Source of the DNA: Treponema sp. UBA3813
Lineage (GTDB): Bacteria > Spirochaetota > Spirochaetia > Treponematales > Treponemataceae
DNA length: 35,053 nucleotides
Assembly: GCA_002368605.1 (NCBI GenBank)
Contig: DFEB01000019.1
Span: 1-35,053 of the forward strand
Reading direction: 5' to 3'
In this document: positions 6,886-16,093 of the stretch, piece by piece
Layout: the number at the start of each line of letters is the position of its first letter
How positions within the stretch are numbered: the stretch's first letter is position 1
The notes under the pieces: model-generated
Told to the model about the DNA's origin: nothing
The model's database searches: none
What the model saw: the letters and a program-made list of their open reading frames with translations, nothing else
Program-made: the position numbers and the translations under genes

Positions 6886-7902
6886 ATGAAAAAAATACTC
6901 ATTACCTCGACTTGTGCACTTCTGGCTGTTGGATTAATTTTCACTAGCTGCAAACAAGAAAAAAAAGATTCTTCAGTTTCATCAGAAGCGCCGAAGCAAT
7001 TGGTTCTCCGATATGCAGAAAATCAATCGAGAGACTATCCAACTACTCAAGCCGCCTACAAATTCGCAGAACTTGTTGAGCAAAAAACAAAAGGGCGTAT
7101 TCACATCGATATTTATTACGGAGCTCAGTTAGGCACCGAAAAGACCGTTATTGAATACATCCAGCTTGGAACAATTGATTTTACCCGCGTATCTTTGTCT
7201 CCACTTTCTGAATTTGATAAATCCCTGAATATTCTCCAGTTGCCCTATCTATACAAAGATTCAAAGCAAATGTGGCGAGTTCTTGAAAGCGACATCGGTG
7301 AAAAATTCTTAAAAGGTGTAGAAAGAGCTGGAATCATTGGTCTGTCATGGTTTGACTCTGGAGTCAGAAATTTCTACAACGGCAAACGCCCCATTACAAA
7401 ATTTGATGATTTAAAAGGCCTGAAAATCGGAGTTCAGGAATCCAGACTTATGATGGAAATGGTCAGAAATTTAAACGCAAATCCTGTTCCCATAGCTTTT
7501 GACGAAGTCTACACAGGCCTTCGCTCAGGCATCATCGATGGCGCAGAAAACAGTTGGCCCGCATACGACACTGCTTCACATTATGAAATTGCAAAATATT
7601 GCGTTATTGATGAACATGCACGCGTTCCAGAAATGCAGATGATTTCAAAAATCACTTGGAATAAACTTTCCCCGGAAGATCAAAAAATCATTAAAGAATG
7701 TGCCCTTGAATCAGCAAAATTTGAACGAACTTTATGGACTGAGAAAGAAAATGCTGCCAAGGCAAAGATTCAAAAAACAGGAACTGTTATCACAGAACTT
7801 GCCCCAGGTGAAAGAGAAAAATTCAAAGAAGCGATGTCTCCTCTTTATGCAGAATTTGGCGCGGGATATGAGGATGTCATAGAATCCATTCAGAGAAAAT
7901 AA
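6886..7902 (+). CDS. TRAP transporter solute-binding lipoprotein (DctP family)
   Basis: A 338-residue DctP-type binding protein. It has a lipoprotein signal with lipobox I-F-T-S-C22, then the characteristic fold: LVLRYAENQSRDYPTT, AELVEQKTKGRI.IDIYYGAQLG, and the family signature region DLKGLKIGVQESRLMMEMV followed by GLRSGIIDGAENSW. The arginine in GVQESR (about residue 186) is at the position that binds the substrate carboxylate in DctP proteins. No DctQ/DctM membrane subunits are encoded nearby, so these must lie elsewhere in the genome. The ATG of the next gene overlaps the TAA stop (TAATGA), which ties it to a fructuronate-reductase-type enzyme and suggests a hexuronate (glucuronate, galacturonate or fructuronate) ligand. 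This is inference from context. Confidence 0.92.
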   Translation: MKKILITSTCALLAVGLIFTSCKQEKKDSSVSSEAPKQLVLRYAENQSRDYPTTQAAYKFAELVEQKTKGRIHIDIYYGAQLGTEKTVIEYIQLGTIDFTRVSLSPLSEFDKSLNILQLPYLYKDSKQMWRVLESDIGEKFLKGVERAGIIGLSWFDSGVRNFYNGKRPITKFDDLKGLKIGVQESRLMMEMVRNLNANPVPIAFDEVYTGLRSGIIDGAENSWPAYDTASHYEIAKYCVIDEHARVPEMQMISKITWNKLSPEDQKIIKECALESAKFERTLWTEKENAAKAKIQKTGTVITELAPGEREKFKEAMSPLYAEFGAGYEDVIESIQRK

Positions 7903-9515
7903 TGAAACTAAATCTATCTTCACTAAGTGACAAGTCTCTTTGGACAGGGTACTCTTTTTTTAATTTCGATCATGAAGCCATTTTGGAAAACACAAAAAAA
8001 AGACCTGAATGGCTTCATTTCGGTATGGGAAACCTTTTCAGGGTTTACCCTGCCGCCCTCTGCCAAAATCTTTTAAATAAAGGTGAAATGGATACGGGAC
8101 TTGTCTGTGGGGACTGCTATGATTTTGAACTTATCGACAAACTCTTTCGGCCACATGATAATCTCACGGTTGGAGTTACGCTGAAGGCAGACGGCTCAAT
8201 CTCTAAAGAAATTATCGGTTCGGTCATGCAGGCAGAAAAATGCTCGAATGAATTCCCTGAAGATTGGGCAATCCTCGTCAAAGCCTTTCGGAATCCTTCT
8301 CTTAAAATGGTTTCCTTTACAATTACAGAAAAAGGCTATGCGATTTACAACACCGACGGAACTTTGCTCGACTCAATTAGAGACGACCTCAAAAATCTTC
8401 CGATGAAGGCGCATACATTCTTGGGCCGACTTGTCATCCTGCTTTTAGAACGGTTCAACGCTGGAAAATTACCGATTGCGCTAGTCTCTTTTGATAACTG
8501 TCCCCACAATGGAGAAAAACTACAAAAAGCAGTTCTTAAAATCGCTCAAACCTGGCAAATCAAAAAACTGATTCCAAAAGAATTCATAGACTATCTAACG
8601 GATAGCAGCAAAGTTGCCTTCCCATGGACGATGATTGATAAAATCACACCCAGACCAAATGAAAAAATCGCAGGACTATTAAAAAAAGACGGTTACGAAG
8701 ATGCTGCTCTGATTATAACCCGAAAAGGAACTTACTGCTCAACCTTCGTTAATTCTGAAGAAGTTCAATACCTCGTAATTGAAGATCAATTTCCCAACGG
8801 TCGCCCTCCTTTGGAAAAGGCCGGTGTTTACTTCACAGACAGAGAAACTGTCAATAAAGTTGAAAAAATGAAAGGCTGTACTTGCTTAAATCCCCTGCAT
8901 ACAGCTCTTGCTATTTCAGGCTGTCTTCTAGGTTATAAGCTTATTTACGATGAGATGAAAGATAATGACTTACGAAAAATGATTGAAATTCTGGGCTATA
9001 AAGAAGGTTTACCTGTCGTAGTAGACCCAAAAATCATTAATCCTAAAAAATTTCTTGATGAAGTCCTTACAAAGCGTTTCACAAACCCCTTTATGCCGGA
9101 CACTCCTCAAAGAATCGCGACGGACACATCTCAAAAACTTTCAATTCGCTTCGGTGAAACCGTAAAAGCCTATCTTGCAAATCCAGAACTCGATGTAAAA
9201 TCCCTCGAAATCGTGCCTCTCGTTCTCGCCCTTTGGTGCAGGTATCTTCTCGCCATTGACGATGAAGGCAAATCTTTTGAACTCTCAAGCGACCCATTCT
9301 TAGGGGAAGTTTGTATGATTCTTGAAGGAATAAAATTTGGTTCCCCAAAAGAAGAATTTGAGCCAAAACTAGAAACCCTGCTCTCAAATGAAAAAATATT
9401 TGGTTTCAATGTGAGCGAATCCCCTATTGCCGAAAAGGTAAAATCATATTTTGAAATCATGATAAGCGGAAAGGGAAAAGTTCGGGAAGCTATTGCTCAA
9501 GCTTGCAGAAAGTAA
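7902..9515 (+). CDS. uxuB: Mannitol dehydrogenase / fructuronate reductase family protein
   Basis: A 537-residue protein of the polyol-specific long-chain dehydrogenase family. The N-terminus (RPEWLHFGMGNLFRVYPA, about 28-45) is the Rossmann entry, and the C-terminal domain carries the conserved active-site block K324...CLNPLHTALA, with the Asn-x-x-His pair (N330, H333). Family members reduce fructuronate to mannonate or tagaturonate to altronate, or oxidise mannitol, using NAD(H). The cotranscribed uronate-type TRAP binding protein favours a uronate reductase; exact substrate remains inference, and mannitol dehydrogenase or tagaturonate reductase are alternatives. Translation is coupled to the upstream gene through TAATGA. 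The last 26 bases overlap, on the opposite strand, the 3' end of the alpha/beta hydrolase gene, so the two transcripts converge and overlap. Confidence 0.82.
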   Translation: MKLNLSSLSDKSLWTGYSFFNFDHEAILENTKKRPEWLHFGMGNLFRVYPAALCQNLLNKGEMDTGLVCGDCYDFELIDKLFRPHDNLTVGVTLKADGSISKEIIGSVMQAEKCSNEFPEDWAILVKAFRNPSLKMVSFTITEKGYAIYNTDGTLLDSIRDDLKNLPMKAHTFLGRLVILLLERFNAGKLPIALVSFDNCPHNGEKLQKAVLKIAQTWQIKKLIPKEFIDYLTDSSKVAFPWTMIDKITPRPNEKIAGLLKKDGYEDAALIITRKGTYCSTFVNSEEVQYLVIEDQFPNGRPPLEKAGVYFTDRETVNKVEKMKGCTCLNPLHTALAISGCLLGYKLIYDEMKDNDLRKMIEILGYKEGLPVVVDPKIINPKKFLDEVLTKRFTNPFMPDTPQRIATDTSQKLSIRFGETVKAYLANPELDVKSLEIVPLVLALWCRYLLAIDDEGKSFELSSDPFLGEVCMILEGIKFGSPKEEFEPKLETLLSNEKIFGFNVSESPIAEKVKSYFEIMISGKGKVREAIAQACRK

Positions 9516-10455
9516 TCAGATTTTTATAATATCCGTCTTCGTCAACTAAATAAGAAATCGCGTGCGGAGCATTTTCCACTAAATATAAGAATTTGTCGCT
9601 CGTGCAATACTGATAATTCGCGATTCCCATTTCAACAGGAACATACGAATCTCCTGTTCCGTGAATAAAAAGCACTGGTATCTTGTTGTACCGCAAACCT
9701 TTGAATGTATCATATTCATCAAAGTCAAAATCAGCAAGCAAATTTGCCATAATATTCCCGATTCCCAAAAGTAATCTCGGAAGCGGGAAATTTTTATCTT
9801 TTCTCACTACTTTCCACATAATTTCGTAAGGAGATGTATAACCGCAATCAGCAACAACGGATTGCAAGTTAGTGGGCAAATCAAAACTTAGTGTCATCAA
9901 AACCGTGGCACATCCCATCGAAATTCCCTCAAGATAAAGGGGGAGCGTGTCTCCATAAATTTCGTTCACTTTAAACAGCCAGTCACGGACATCATAGCGT
10001 TCTTTTATGCCAAAAGTAATGTAAGTTCCTTCACTTTTACCATGTGCACGCTGATAAGGAAGTACGACATTATAACCAAGTTCATGAAAAAATTTCGCAA
10101 GCGTGGCGTATTCTCGAAGCGGAGCTGACTGATGACCATGAATCAAAAGCCATGTTCCCTTCGCATTTTCGACAGGAAGATTATAAGCGGTAAGTTGAAG
10201 CCCGTCAAAAGACTCTATTGAAATTTCCTCAGGATTCTGAGAATAGAACCATTCGGTGTCAGCTTTGTTTTTCTGCAAATTCTCTTCTGTTACAAAATGT
10301 TTTTCGTCAACTGAACTCGGATGCCCCTCACTCCGCATACAATTTGGCTTGAACAGTCCAAAATAAACTCCAACAAAGGCAAGCACGGTAATTCCAGCAA
10401 AAATTCCGACAGGAAGTGAAATTTGTTTGAGAAGAGTCTTTGTTTTTGAAGTCAT
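9490..10455 (-). CDS. Membrane-anchored alpha/beta hydrolase
   Basis: A 321-residue protein with one N-terminal membrane segment (about 12-34) and a serine-hydrolase domain (about 80-320). The nucleophile elbow is G-I-S179-M-G, the acid is probably D269 (HGTGDSYVP) and the histidine H298 (NAPHAIS), a complete triad in normal order; the oxyanion strand is TWLLIHGHQS. This resembles the YqkD/BAAT-like peptidase S9/S15-type membrane hydrolases often found in Firmicutes and spirochaetes. The substrate is unknown. The active domain would lie outside the cytoplasmic membrane if the anchor is an uncleaved signal. The start at 10455 has GGAAAAG upstream and lies 17 bases after the stop of the metallo-hydrolase gene, so the two form an operon. 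Confidence 0.85.
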   Translation of the reverse strand: MTSKTKTLLKQISLPVGIFAGITVLAFVGVYFGLFKPNCMRSEGHPSSVDEKHFVTEENLQKNKADTEWFYSQNPEEISIESFDGLQLTAYNLPVENAKGTWLLIHGHQSAPLREYATLAKFFHELGYNVVLPYQRAHGKSEGTYITFGIKERYDVRDWLFKVNEIYGDTLPLYLEGISMGCATVLMTLSFDLPTNLQSVVADCGYTSPYEIMWKVVRKDKNFPLPRLLLGIGNIMANLLADFDFDEYDTFKGLRYNKIPVLFIHGTGDSYVPVEMGIANYQYCTSDKFLYLVENAPHAISYLVDEDGYYKNLITFCKLEQ

Positions 10456-10472
10456 AATCTTTTCCAGTTTTT

Positions 10473-12068
10473 CTATTCGATTTCGTAAGATTCGCCGTAT
10501 TTTACGATTTGGACTTCCGGGAAGCCATGCTCTTCAAGATGTTTTTTGAAGAATTCCTGAGCATCCTTTTCACCGTGAACCATAAAAATCTTTTTGAGGC
10601 GGCTTGTGTCGATTGTTTTGAGCCATTTCGTACATTCCTCGTAATCGGCATGGGCAGAAAAGGCATTGATACACTCAACATTCGCCTTAACATCATACTC
10701 ATCTCCCATGATTTTTACAACTTTTGCACCGTCACGGATTCGCCGTCCCAGCGTGTTTTCTGCCATGTAGCCGACGATAAGAATCGTGTTCCGCGGATCA
10801 GAGATATTGTTGGCGATGTGGTGAACGATTCGACCGCTTTCACACATGCCGTCCGCAGAGATGATAATCATTGGGCCTTCTTTTTTATTGAGATTTTTTG
10901 ACTCTTCCAAACTGTTGACGAATGAAAGAGAGCCGAATCCGAATGGATTTTTGTGATGCTGTAAGAATGCCTCGTGGATATCATCGGAATAGCACTCCTG
11001 ATGAACCTGAAAAATCGAAGTGGCGTTAATTGCCATAGGTGAATCAACATAAATCGGAACAGACGGAATCTTTTTTTTGTCTACCAGCATGTGCAGGTAA
11101 TAAACGATTTCCTGAGTACGCTCAATGGCAAAAGACGGAATAATGACTTTGCCTTTTTTTTCGATAGCACGACGCACGATTTTACGAAGTTCGTCCATAG
11201 CGACAACTGTGTTCTCGTGCTTACGGTTACCGTAAGTGCTTTCAATGAAGATATAATCTGGCGGCGGTACATTCGTAGCCGGGTCGCGGATAATGGGCTT
11301 TTGCTTTCGGCCCAAGTCACCGGTGTAGAGAATACGGATTTCATCCTTGCCCTCGCGCCGGTCATGGCCGCTTCGCCGTTCAGGCCCTTTGTACTCAGCC
11401 TGTTCTTCTGGAGTTGCCTTGCGACGGTCAGATGTGGCCCGCTTGTCGTCCTTTTTCCAGCCGAAAAGCTTATTCCAGATTCTAAGGGCGTTACTGTCGC
11501 TTTCTTTGATTGGCTTTCCGTTTGCATCGCGCTGGCCTTTTATCGTGATATATGCAAAGGCTGAGCCCAAAATATGCCCGGCGTCAAAGAATTCAAGCTC
11601 CACTTCCGGAGAAATGTACATTTTACGGTTGTAAGAAAGAGTGATTATCTGATTGGCGGCCTTGAGACAGTCTTTTTCGGTAAACATGGGCGTCCAGTTG
11701 AATTTCTCGCCCTTTTTTTGAGCCTGTTTTCGCAAATACTCGGCATCTCTTGCCTGAATACGGGCGCTGTCCATCATTACCAGGTCAGTCAAATCGCGGG
11801 TTGCGGGAGTGGCATAAATGTTACCGTTGTAGCCTTTTTTTACGAGCAAAGGCAAAAGACCAACATGGTCATAATGGGCATGGGTGAGAATAACAGAATC
11901 AATTTTATCCACCGGAATCTCAAAATTTCGGTTTTTTTCGTCTGACTCGGCGCGCTTTCCTTGAAATGCGCCACAATCAATCATATAAGAGCGACCATTG
12001 ATTTCGATAATATGCTTTGAGCCAGTGACTTCCTGAGCCGCACCAAGCGAATAAACATGAACAGACAT
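10473..12068 (-). CDS. Beta-CASP metallo-beta-lactamase-fold RNA hydrolase
   Basis: A 531-residue protein. ATG 12068 is chosen because AAGGAGG sits 5 bases upstream (12074-12080); the frame extends upstream to 12113 without a better site. The zinc-binding motif HAHYDH is at 63-68 with VILT before it, followed by the DAGHILGSA motif (162-170), a TGDLGR motif (249-254), a beta-CASP region, ISADGMCESGR, FSAHAD and a terminal MVHGE. These are the signatures of CPSF/YsH1-like RNA endonucleases and exonucleases. Unlike the usual length of about 460, there is an insert of about 65 residues (about 178-242) between DAGHILGSA and TGDLGR. The insert is highly charged with DRR and PERR...HDRR patterns. 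A role in RNA processing is expected; the target is unknown. Confidence 0.88.
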   Translation of the reverse strand: MSVHVYSLGAAQEVTGSKHIIEINGRSYMIDCGAFQGKRAESDEKNRNFEIPVDKIDSVILTHAHYDHVGLLPLLVKKGYNGNIYATPATRDLTDLVMMDSARIQARDAEYLRKQAQKKGEKFNWTPMFTEKDCLKAANQIITLSYNRKMYISPEVELEFFDAGHILGSAFAYITIKGQRDANGKPIKESDSNALRIWNKLFGWKKDDKRATSDRRKATPEEQAEYKGPERRSGHDRREGKDEIRILYTGDLGRKQKPIIRDPATNVPPPDYIFIESTYGNRKHENTVVAMDELRKIVRRAIEKKGKVIIPSFAIERTQEIVYYLHMLVDKKKIPSVPIYVDSPMAINATSIFQVHQECYSDDIHEAFLQHHKNPFGFGSLSFVNSLEESKNLNKKEGPMIIISADGMCESGRIVHHIANNISDPRNTILIVGYMAENTLGRRIRDGAKVVKIMGDEYDVKANVECINAFSAHADYEECTKWLKTIDTSRLKKIFMVHGEKDAQEFFKKHLEEHGFPEVQIVKYGESYEIE

Positions 12069-12192
12069 AGGTGCCTCCTTTCTTTCATTTTCCCCCATAA
12101 ATTCGAATTTCACAAGGAATTTTTTCTCCCTAGACTTTTATTCTTTTTGCTTTTACAATTAGAAGATTAAAAAAATTGTTTTCGAGGATATT

Positions 12193-13263
12193 TTGTATAC
12201 ACGAGAAATAAAAACGCCACCGGAGAAGATTGTTCACAACGGTAAGATCGAATTCGGTACTTTCGGGGGGCTTTTACCGCAGCTCGACATTCGTGGCGTT
12301 CGCACTCCCTTTGCAGGATTCCCGCTTCCAAAGGTCATTACAAATTTTCGCATTCAAAGTTCACTCATGTTCTTCTTTAACATAGGATCATACATAGGAA
12401 CTGTAGATTTTTTTGACCACAAGGTTTTTGGCTTTGCAGATGTAGTCTTTTGGAACAAAGAGTCTGGGCGCAAATTCGCTTACCGCTCCTTCATGGGTCC
12501 TCGCCGCCGTTTTATCCCCCACAACATGAAAATAGGATTCTGTGCGAGTTTCAACAAAAAACGCTATATTCGCGTAAGTTGGGATCATCAGAGGGACAGG
12601 CTTTCCATGATTTTCAATCTCAAAGGCGATTCTTCAAGACCTTCAGCGCAGGCAGCTTTTGTAGCCCATTATTCAGATTCGTCTTTTTGTGAAACAGCAA
12701 GTGTTGTTCCTTTCCCGTCAAAAAGGCGGTGCTCGGCGACATACATGGCCGCCCCTCAAATCCACGGCACAATCACTATGGAAAAAACAAAACTTTCCGA
12801 GGAAGTCAGTCAGGAAGACTTAAATGGCTCAGCCGTGCTTAGCATTAACCGTGCCTATTACAACTTTCACTCAATTTCTGAATTCATAGTTGCTTCTGGA
12901 GAAATTAACGGAAAAAAATTCACTTTTCAGATGTTTACCACGCAAGAAAACGCCGTAGATTCCGACAATATAAACGGGAATATTCTCTGCATTGACGGAG
13001 AATGTACCCCTTTGCCCCCCGTTACAATCACGCATCCATTCGGGCTCTCAAAAAAATGGGTGATTCAAGATTTTGAGAATATGGTTGACCTGACATTCAC
13101 TCCGACATCCGAAAATCATCGGGATGTCACATTTTTTGTCATGAAAAGTCAGTTGCATACTATTTTCGGAACCTTCGAAGGGGTAATAAAAACAAAAAAC
13201 GGAGAGGACATCATTCTTCATAATTTTGAAGGAATCGCAAAAAATCAGCTTTTACGATTATAA
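12193..13263 (+). CDS. DUF2804-like protein
   Basis: A 356-residue protein that resembles the DUF2804 family in layout: an N-terminal lead (about 1-35), IGTVDFFDHKVFGFADVVFW, a central beta-rich region, INRAYYNFHSISEFIVASG, and a C-terminal IFGTFEGVIKTKNGEDI stretch. The assignment rests on recognition, not a search. These proteins look like beta-rich, lipocalin-like folds with no known activity. No signal peptide or membrane segment was seen. The start is a TTG at 12193 with GAGG (12184-12187) at good spacing. It is the first gene of an operon with the 674-aa protein (13 bases downstream) and slyX. Confidence 0.6.
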   Translation: MYTREIKTPPEKIVHNGKIEFGTFGGLLPQLDIRGVRTPFAGFPLPKVITNFRIQSSLMFFFNIGSYIGTVDFFDHKVFGFADVVFWNKESGRKFAYRSFMGPRRRFIPHNMKIGFCASFNKKRYIRVSWDHQRDRLSMIFNLKGDSSRPSAQAAFVAHYSDSSFCETASVVPFPSKRRCSATYMAAPQIHGTITMEKTKLSEEVSQEDLNGSAVLSINRAYYNFHSISEFIVASGEINGKKFTFQMFTTQENAVDSDNINGNILCIDGECTPLPPVTITHPFGLSKKWVIQDFENMVDLTFTPTSENHRDVTFFVMKSQLHTIFGTFEGVIKTKNGEDIILHNFEGIAKNQLLRL

Positions 13264-13275
13264 CAGAGGAAAACT

Positions 13276-15300
13276 ATGGCAGATAAACCAGAAGCAAAAT
13301 GGGAACCAGGAACACTCGACAACACACGAAGAAACATCGGTCCGATTGATGAAGCCGAAGCCAAACGAATGATGCAAAAACTCGGTGGCGAAGTTTTCAC
13401 AGAAAAATCCGCTCCCATAGACTACTCTGCTCTTCCGAAAGCACGAGAATACTCAAAACGCGTTGTCGGACGGTCTGCCTCAAGCGTTTCGTCTCAAACG
13501 GCAAAATCTTCGGCAAGCATTCCTGCCGGAGGAAAAGTCGGATTCGCCACAAAAGAAAAGCCTACAAGAATCGGCTCACTTCCTGAACTCACAGCAAAGG
13601 AACGCGCTCTCATGGACAGAATCATGATGAGCGAAGATTACAAAATTAAACCAAATTACGGAATTTTTAATTTTGTCCGTAGATTCAAAAAAAATGGCAA
13701 TGAAACTGTACGAAAAGCCTTTATCGAATACAATCTTCAAAAACACACTGAGCATTTTCAGGAATTTATCACAACTGTAAAATCTATAATCCAGATTTCC
13801 CCAGACACTTACAAGTCGAAAATCCTCTCTTCCAGTGAAGATAAATTCCGATTCCTCAAAACGGTCGGTTCCTGGACGATGAAAGATATAAAGAAACATC
13901 TCTTTGACTTGCAGGATGCAGAAGAAGTTACAGTCGCCATGATGATTCCCTTTGTAAAGGCGATGTACCAGGATTTAATAAAAATCTACTATCTTGGCGA
14001 AACAAGAATTTCAAATTTCTTTAAAGAGATTTACAACGATTTGGCAAAATATCCTAAATTTGACACAAAAAAAGCCCAGATTCTGTCAAAAACTGGTATT
14101 ACTGAATGGTTCTACTTGTACAGTCAGGTTATAAAAGGTTTGTACCCACTTTTAATGCGCATGTCTACGACTAAATTTGACTACTTTCAAGATTTTTTTC
14201 TTGTACAGACTTCAAACATTCTCTCCTTCCTTGAGCTGACTAAATTCGATCTTCTCCTTCCAAATAAAAAAGGCGATAAGCCAGCTGAAACCAAAACAGA
14301 AGAAAAATCTGCCGAAGAAAAGAAAGTCGAAGAAGAGGAACAAAAGAAAAAGAAAGAAGAAGAAAACAAAAAATCCGACATCGTTGAGGCAGGAATCAAA
14401 CTGCTCGACAATTTGTTCCCAGAGGCTGGATTCAACCACCTCGAAAAAATGCCGGATATGTTCCCCTATTTCCAGCCGCTCTACCAGTTCCGAGACGGCT
14501 ACAATCTTCTTGCCCCGGAAAATCCGCTCCAGATTACGGTTACGCTCTTGCGTATCACAGAGGATATCTTCCAAGGTCTTCGAAATGTGGTCTTCACAGA
14601 AGAAAACGAAGAGGATGTCTCTCAAAACACAGAAAAACTCTCTACGGTTTTGAGTGAATGGTCGGTCTACCGCGAAGTTCTTTTTGAACGACAATATGCT
14701 GATCAAATCAATGATTTCGTAAACAATGAATATTCTCAAGGCGATTACAAATCAACTCTTTTCGGTAAAAAAATGATTACTTCTATGCTCTGGCAGACAA
14801 AATACAATTTTCTTCCCTATTTTGAATTTGAGCAACTTCTTCTCGAAAAACCAAAGAACGATAGTCAGTACCGTCCAATGTGTATCCGAGTCGGCTTTTT
14901 GCTAAGATTCTTCACCACACTTTCACGCAACATAGATATGGCAAAAGGTCAGGGCAATGTCATGGGTATCCAAAATCCCTGGGAAAAATATAAATTTGAT
15001 ATTCCGAATGTCGTATCGAAACGAATGGATGTCCTTCTCGGTGCAAAAAAGGCAACGAATTCCGCCGCAACAAATGCAAATCTCATAAAATACTCCTTGA
15101 TGATTGTTTCCGTACTCGACTGGTGGGTAAACAATCCTACAAGTCCGGCTTATTCAACTGATCCAAGCAAAATTTACCGAATAAATCAGGAAGACGGCGC
15201 GCCAGCTTTCAGCGTTCCCACAAGAAACGATCAGAACAAGCTTTTTGCCGACAGAGTAAAGCAAACTATCGAAAAACAAAAAGCCGCCGCGGGAAAATAA
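13276..15300 (+). CDS. Large charged, helical protein of unknown function, possibly treponeme-specific
   Basis: A 674-residue protein not assigned to any family I can name. The N-terminal 100 residues look disordered and basic (serine, lysine and alanine rich, up to GGKVGFATKEKP). From about 105 it is mostly alpha-helical with many aromatic residues and probably globular. A low-complexity coil of Glu and Lys (about 334-372) is inserted in the middle. No signal peptide, membrane segment or catalytic motif was recognised. AGAGGA precedes the ATG. The stop codon is followed directly by the start of slyX, so the two are cotranslated. A spirochaete-specific cytoplasmic or cell-envelope-associated scaffold is possible, but this is only inference. 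Confidence 0.75.
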   Translation: MADKPEAKWEPGTLDNTRRNIGPIDEAEAKRMMQKLGGEVFTEKSAPIDYSALPKAREYSKRVVGRSASSVSSQTAKSSASIPAGGKVGFATKEKPTRIGSLPELTAKERALMDRIMMSEDYKIKPNYGIFNFVRRFKKNGNETVRKAFIEYNLQKHTEHFQEFITTVKSIIQISPDTYKSKILSSSEDKFRFLKTVGSWTMKDIKKHLFDLQDAEEVTVAMMIPFVKAMYQDLIKIYYLGETRISNFFKEIYNDLAKYPKFDTKKAQILSKTGITEWFYLYSQVIKGLYPLLMRMSTTKFDYFQDFFLVQTSNILSFLELTKFDLLLPNKKGDKPAETKTEEKSAEEKKVEEEEQKKKKEEENKKSDIVEAGIKLLDNLFPEAGFNHLEKMPDMFPYFQPLYQFRDGYNLLAPENPLQITVTLLRITEDIFQGLRNVVFTEENEEDVSQNTEKLSTVLSEWSVYREVLFERQYADQINDFVNNEYSQGDYKSTLFGKKMITSMLWQTKYNFLPYFEFEQLLLEKPKNDSQYRPMCIRVGFLLRFFTTLSRNIDMAKGQGNVMGIQNPWEKYKFDIPNVVSKRMDVLLGAKKATNSAATNANLIKYSLMIVSVLDWWVNNPTSPAYSTDPSKIYRINQEDGAPAFSVPTRNDQNKLFADRVKQTIEKQKAAAGK

Positions 15301-15507
15301 ATGGAAAAAGAAGTCGAAGAAAAATTTCTTGCGCTTGAGACAAAAATCGCTTATATGGACGATTTTATCAACAAGTTGCAAGAAGAAGTCGTTGAGAGCC
15401 AAAAAGAAATTCAAATTCTGAGAGAAGAAAACAGAATTCTTTCAGGAAGGATTCAAGATTTGTCAGAAAATTTGGAAATTCCGAACAGGAAGCCACCACA
15501 TTACTAG
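15301..15507 (+). CDS. slyX: SlyX-like coiled-coil protein
   Basis: A 68-residue coiled-coil protein with the family outline: a long heptad helix (L..KI.YMDDFINKLQEEVVE...ILREENRILSGRI) ending in the diagnostic C-terminus PPHY. SlyX proteins are widespread and their role is not defined. The ATG immediately follows the stop of the 674-aa gene (TAAATG), so it is translationally coupled. A hairpin with a GGGG/CCCC stem follows the stop. Confidence 0.8.
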   Translation: MEKEVEEKFLALETKIAYMDDFINKLQEEVVESQKEIQILREENRILSGRIQDLSENLEIPNRKPPHY

Positions 15508-15509
15508 AA

Positions 15510-15568
15510 ACAAAAAGGGGATGACCAATAAGTTCAAAAAGTGTCATTTTCGGCCAGCCCCTTTGTTC
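15510..15568. terminator. Probable bidirectional terminator between slyX and the four-helix membrane protein
   Basis: AAAAAGGGG (about 15511-15519) pairs with GCCCCTTTG (about 15557-15565) around a long loop, with T or A runs on both sides. It lies between two converging genes and probably stops transcription from both sides. The stem is interrupted and the loop is long, so this is moderate evidence. Confidence 0.55.
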
Positions 15569-15584
15569 ATTATTTAAGGTAAAA

Positions 15585-16010
15585 TTAGTCGCGAGACTGC
15601 GACCAGCCCACCAATGCGATGACCCATCCGAGGATAATTACGATGAGACCAATGCCGATATGATTTCCGACTGCCTTGTGAGCCATTTTTACAAGGCCTT
15701 TTGCCCATGGAGCAAGATTAAGGTAGTTGAGAAGTACATAAAGTCCGCCGATAATTGAAACAATGAGCGCAATGAGTTTGACCGGTAATTTTACTTTGAG
15801 AGAGACAAAGCAAAATACAATACCTGCGATAGCTCCGCCAAGAGCAAGGATTGAGCCGATTTTTAAATCGCCGCTTCCATCAACGATTGCATTAAAGGCG
15901 CTAGAGCCACCGCCAAAAAATTTACTTGCCGTAAGGGGGAGAAAACATCCAATAACAACAAGTGCCAAACCGATAAGATACAAACTAAGCATACCAGATT
16001 TTTTTGCCAT
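15585..16010 (-). CDS. Small four-helix membrane protein of unknown function
   Basis: A 141-residue protein with four strongly hydrophobic segments (about 8-26, 51-70, 74-95 and 119-137) separated by short glycine-rich or basic loops. No family was recognised. The start at 16010 has AGGAGG just upstream on the minus strand, so the gene is well translated. It is divergent from the chemotaxis receptor gene. Confidence 0.72.
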   Translation of the reverse strand: MAKKSGMLSLYLIGLALVVIGCFLPLTASKFFGGGSSAFNAIVDGSGDLKIGSILALGGAIAGIVFCFVSLKVKLPVKLIALIVSIIGGLYVLLNYLNLAPWAKGLVKMAHKAVGNHIGIGLIVIILGWVIALVGWSQSRD

Positions 16011-16093
16011 TTCTAAATCCTCCTATTTTCAAATGGTAATCTAATTATAACGCATTTTTCTAAAACAAGAAATAAATTCTTTTGTTTAGAATT

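Noticed and set aside
14212-14739. 175-residue minus-strand frame rich in Phe
   Set aside because: It is the complement of the Glu/Lys coil of the 674-aa protein; the composition is explained by that strand.
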